5,180 bases of DNA from NCBI GenBank assembly GCA_007123695.1, contig SLGN01000270.1:1-5180 (forward strand). The letters are read 5' to 3'. Each line of letters opens with the position of its first letter. Positions within the stretch are counted from its first letter, which is position 1. The position numbers were made by a program, and so were the translations under genes. The stretch is from Verrucomicrobiales bacterium. GTDB taxonomy: Bacteria; Verrucomicrobiota; Verrucomicrobiia; Verrucomicrobiales; DEV007. The notes below the pieces were generated by a model, which was given only the letters and a program-made list of their open reading frames with translations, was not told the origin of the DNA and did no database searches. Shown piece by piece: positions 4,788 through 5,180 of the stretch.

Positions 4788-5180
4788 TCACTTGGCTGTC
4801 TTCTCCTCGATCGCGGCCTGGGCGGCGGCGAGGCGGGCGACGGGCACGCGGAAGGGCGAGCAACTGACGTAGTCGAGTCCGAGCTTGTGGCAGAACTTGA
4901 CGCTCTCGGGGTCGCCGCCGTGTTCGCCGCAGATGCCGAGCTTGATGTTGGGGCGGGTCTTGCGGCCCTTGGCCACGGCGATCTCCATGAGCTGGCCCAC
5001 GCCGCTGGTGTCGAGGGTGGCGAAGGGGTTCTTCTTGAAGATCTCGGCCTCGGTGTAGGGCATGAGGAAGTTGCCCATGTCGTCCCGGCTGAGGCCGAGC
5101 GCGGTCTGGGTAAGGTCGTTGGTGCCGAAGCTGAAGAACTGGGCGGTATCGGCGATCTCGTCGGCGGTGAGGGCGCCCCG
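4788..5180 (-). CDS. ppdK: Pyruvate phosphate dikinase, C-terminal 130 residues (partial)
   Basis: The frame enters open at 5180 and stops at TGA 4790-4788. The enzyme interconverts ATP, phosphate and pyruvate with AMP, pyrophosphate and phosphoenolpyruvate in the cytoplasm. The fragment is the end of the PEP/pyruvate-binding barrel. [11 protein letters not shown] (residues 15-25 of the fragment) carries the Asn-Asp pair that binds pyruvate and metal. SRDDMGNFL follows, then the glycine-rich [11 protein letters not shown] (81-91), whose Cys84 corresponds to the catalytic acid/base cysteine, and [19 protein letters not shown] (104-122), the standard end of the family. EEKTAK is a normal short tail. 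All active-site residues expected in this part are present, so nothing suggests decay. About 85% of the gene lies outside the window to the right. An intrinsic terminator follows the stop. Confidence 0.97.
   Translation of the reverse strand, partial: RGALTADEIADTAQFFSFGTNDLTQTALGLSRDDMGNFLMPYTEAEIFKKNPFATLDTSGVGQLMEIAVAKGRKTRPNIKLGICGEHGGDPESVKFCHKLGLDYVSCSPFRVPVARLAAAQAAIEEKTAK

Noticed and set aside
3445..4863. A 472-codon minus-strand open frame, longer than the DUF3592 gene it overlaps
   Set aside because: Its product is mostly Arg, Pro, Ala and Gly with no domain or membrane pattern. The other frame has clear DUF3592 motifs and membrane segments. High GC keeps the shadow frame open.

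Overview
The window is a GC-rich bacterial segment (one sampled line, 721-780, has 43 G/C of 60) whose gene content points to Verrucomicrobiota or, less likely, Planctomycetota. Three protein types typical of those phyla sit together: an exported SUMF1/FGE-like protein lacking the catalytic cysteines, an exported helical plus LamG-like protein, and an NHL beta-propeller protein. This phylum guess rests on recalled family distributions, not on a marker gene. I see no CRISPR array, insertion sequence, rRNA or tRNA.

Right to left on the minus strand: the 3' end of ppdK (pyruvate phosphate dikinase) enters at the right edge and stops at 4788. It is followed by a convincing intrinsic terminator at 4711-4740, with an 11-bp stem, a GCGA tetraloop and a T-run. 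Only 25 bp later begins a DUF3592 membrane protein with an extra C-terminal beta-rich domain (4685-3465). After a 121-bp gap comes the secreted FGE-like protein with a basic heptad-repeat coiled coil (3343-2222), and after 63 bp the secreted helical/LamG-like protein (2158-1028). The last three genes may form one transcription unit. They share the start context CCATGGCC and have no visible Shine-Dalgarno sequence. The two exported proteins probably act in the periplasm or at the cell surface; their substrates cannot be read from the sequence.

On the plus strand a signal-peptide NHL/peptidyl-alpha-hydroxyglycine-lyase-like gene starts at 536. It loses its homology at about base 1027, exactly where the oncoming LamG-like gene has its stop codon. 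It looks like the amputated front half of a beta-propeller gene, and the junction is either a real rearrangement or an assembly chimera.

The left 535 bp differ from the rest. Bases 181-480 are about 55% GC (166 of 300). The stretch holds no confident gene, but it has coding-like minus-strand frames that a single-base shift in a T5 tract would join. The resulting frame ends in an ATGA overlap with a second, partial minus-strand frame that runs off the left edge. No complete new biological system is evident. The points most worth checking are the NHL truncation, the possible frameshifted gene at the left, and the coiled coil on the non-catalytic FGE-like protein.
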